The notes beneath the pieces were generated by a model. It was given only the letters and a program-made list of their open reading frames with translations, searched no databases and was not told the origin of the DNA. Below, piece by piece: positions 35,635-37,500 of a DNA stretch of 37,500 nucleotides. Position numbers and translations under genes: made by a program. Position 1 is the first letter of the stretch; every line of letters begins with the position of its first letter. The DNA is from Persephonella sp. Lineage in GTDB: Bacteria > Aquificota > Aquificia > Aquificales > Hydrogenothermaceae. The stretch lies in the NCBI GenBank assembly GCA_030949555.1, contig JAUZSJ010000002.1:1-37500 (forward strand). Reading direction: 5' to 3'.

Positions 35635-35690
35635 TTCTTACCTCCCGTGATTCCTCTGATTAAAAATTATACAATAATAAGGATATGAAA

Positions 35691-36379
35691 ATGTTATTAC
35701 TGTTATTATTAGCTTTTTTCAGCACCTCTCTGGGAGCAGTTAAAAACTGTTACACAATCAGGTATCTGTTTTTTGATGTTGCAAAAATGTGTATATCTTA
35801 CAAATATAAAAAAGATGAAATAAAGATAGAAACTCATGCTTATTCTGAAGGGTTAGTCAAACTTATAAAACAAGTAGAATATTCTGGATTTGCAGTCTCT
35901 TCACAGGATTTTCAGAGCAGAAAATTTCATTTTTACAGAAGAGAAGGCTCCGTAAGAGAAATACACGATTATCTTTTTTATCCAGAGCATATAATTTTCA
36001 AAAAAACAGTTATAAAGGGAGCTGAGATAAGAACAGAGAGGAAAAAAATAAAAAATGAAGGATATATAGACCCATTTACTGCAAGTCTTTACTATTTCAA
36101 ACAGATTGTATATAAAGGAAAAATCCGTAAAAAGGTTTTTTTTGGCGGAAAGGAATACTTTTTATCCCTGTAAGTAAGGTTAAAGATGTACAGACAAAAA
36201 TAAGTGGAAAAATTTATAAAGCTGTATACGCAGAAATAGACCCAAGGAGAGTAAAGGTTGGAGGTATTATACAACCAGCAGGCATCTGGAAGGTATGGAT
36301 TGACAGAAAGGAAAAGATATTACTTAAAGGGATTTTGAAGATTAGAGTTGGTTTCGTTGTAATAGAAATAAAACAATAA
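35691..36379 (+). CDS. secreted DUF3108-like protein
   Basis: Signal peptide (MLLLLLLAFFSTSLG) then a beta-rich domain: YTIRYLFFDVAKMCISYKYK, VKLIKQVEYSGFAVSSQDFQ, IDPFTASLYYFKQIVYKGKI. A frameshift near 36165 breaks it; the corrected end reads FIPVSKVKDVQTKISGKIYK and GIWKVWIDRKEKILLKGILK to TAA 36377-36379. Pattern and length (about 230 residues) match DUF3108 periplasmic proteins; function unknown. ATG 35691 is better spaced from AAGG than ATG 35685. The stop is one base from the 3' end of the convergent 5S rRNA. Confidence 0.65.
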
Positions 36380-36380
36380 A

Positions 36381-36499
36381 CCCTGGCACCGACCTACGTT
36401 TCCGACCGGTTTCCCGGCCAGTATTATCGGCGCTGGGGAGCTTAACTGCCGGGTTCGGAATGGAGACCGGGTGTTTCCTCCCCGCTATGGGCACCAGGG
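36381..36499 (-). rRNA. rrf: 5S ribosomal RNA
   Basis: Minus-strand 5S: the ends CCCTGGTGCC and GGCACCAGGG pair. Internal landmarks include GCCGATAATACTGGC and GAACCCGGCAGTTAAGCTCC (loop B/helix III). About 119 nucleotides, GC-rich as in thermophiles. Lies about 50 bases after the 23S gene in the same operon. Confidence 0.93.
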
Positions 36500-36547
36500 A
36501 ACTGGCAGTAGAATAAGGGTAGAGACTTTCAGGGTCAGTCAGGAAGT

Positions 36548-37500
<953 letters not shown>

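Overview
The window looks like a chromosomal segment of a thermophilic bacterium of the Aquificota, most likely Hydrogenothermaceae and close to Persephonella. Three things suggest this. The protein-coding DNA is AT-rich while the rRNA, SRP RNA and tRNA genes are very GC-rich. The alpha-carbonic anhydrase reads, from memory, much like the Persephonella marina enzyme. The sodium symporter is plainly close to Aquifex LeuT. The placement is by recall, not by a search.

Layout. 1-4309 (minus): one tightly packed unit, DUF507 - galT - alpha-carbonic anhydrase - dimeric dUTPase - small ORF - SDH-type membrane serine protease - DUF502. 4382-7311: truD (+), hemH and a DUF523 protein (-), and a small membrane protein (+). 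7289-10659 (minus): dnaG-rpoD. 10769-15808 (plus): folP - cdaA - ybbR (c-di-AMP synthesis and its regulator), thrS and a tetraheme cytochrome c. 15812-19205: a decayed mscS followed by a small accessory island. The island holds a truncated phage-type holin, two tandem HEPN + small-partner modules and two unknown proteins. 19215-20157 (minus): a strong promoter, tRNA-Ser(GGA), SRP RNA and an orphan PhoB-type response regulator. 20248-24141 (plus): leuC - DUF2892 - ruvX - mltG - lptF/G. 24142-28643 (minus): hemA - lptC - lptA - ExeA-like ATPase - aroA. 28744-34310 (plus): LeuT-type symporter, a 42-residue single-span partner, ndk, DUF4149, then a HAMP / Roadblock / Roadblock / DUF4388 / small-GTPase cluster resembling the actinobacterial 'conservon'. 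34311-36379: an MTA/SAH deaminase-type amidohydrolase (-) and a DUF3108-like secreted protein (+). 36381-37500 (minus): 5S rRNA and the 3' part of 23S rRNA.

Sequence quality matters for any reader. More than 40 single-base frameshifts interrupt about 30 otherwise well-conserved genes, including essential ones such as rpoD, dnaG, hemA and hemH. Most lie in or next to short homopolymers, and correcting one base restores the family sequence, usually with neat ATGA or TGATG overlaps to the next gene. I treat these as probable sequencing or assembly errors and give full-length corrected spans. The mscS relic is different, because it also carries nonsense codons and has lost its 5' half.

The most novel content is the 16.5-19.2 kb island with paired HEPN modules, the conservon-like GTPase operon, and the tiny membrane protein encoded directly behind LeuT.
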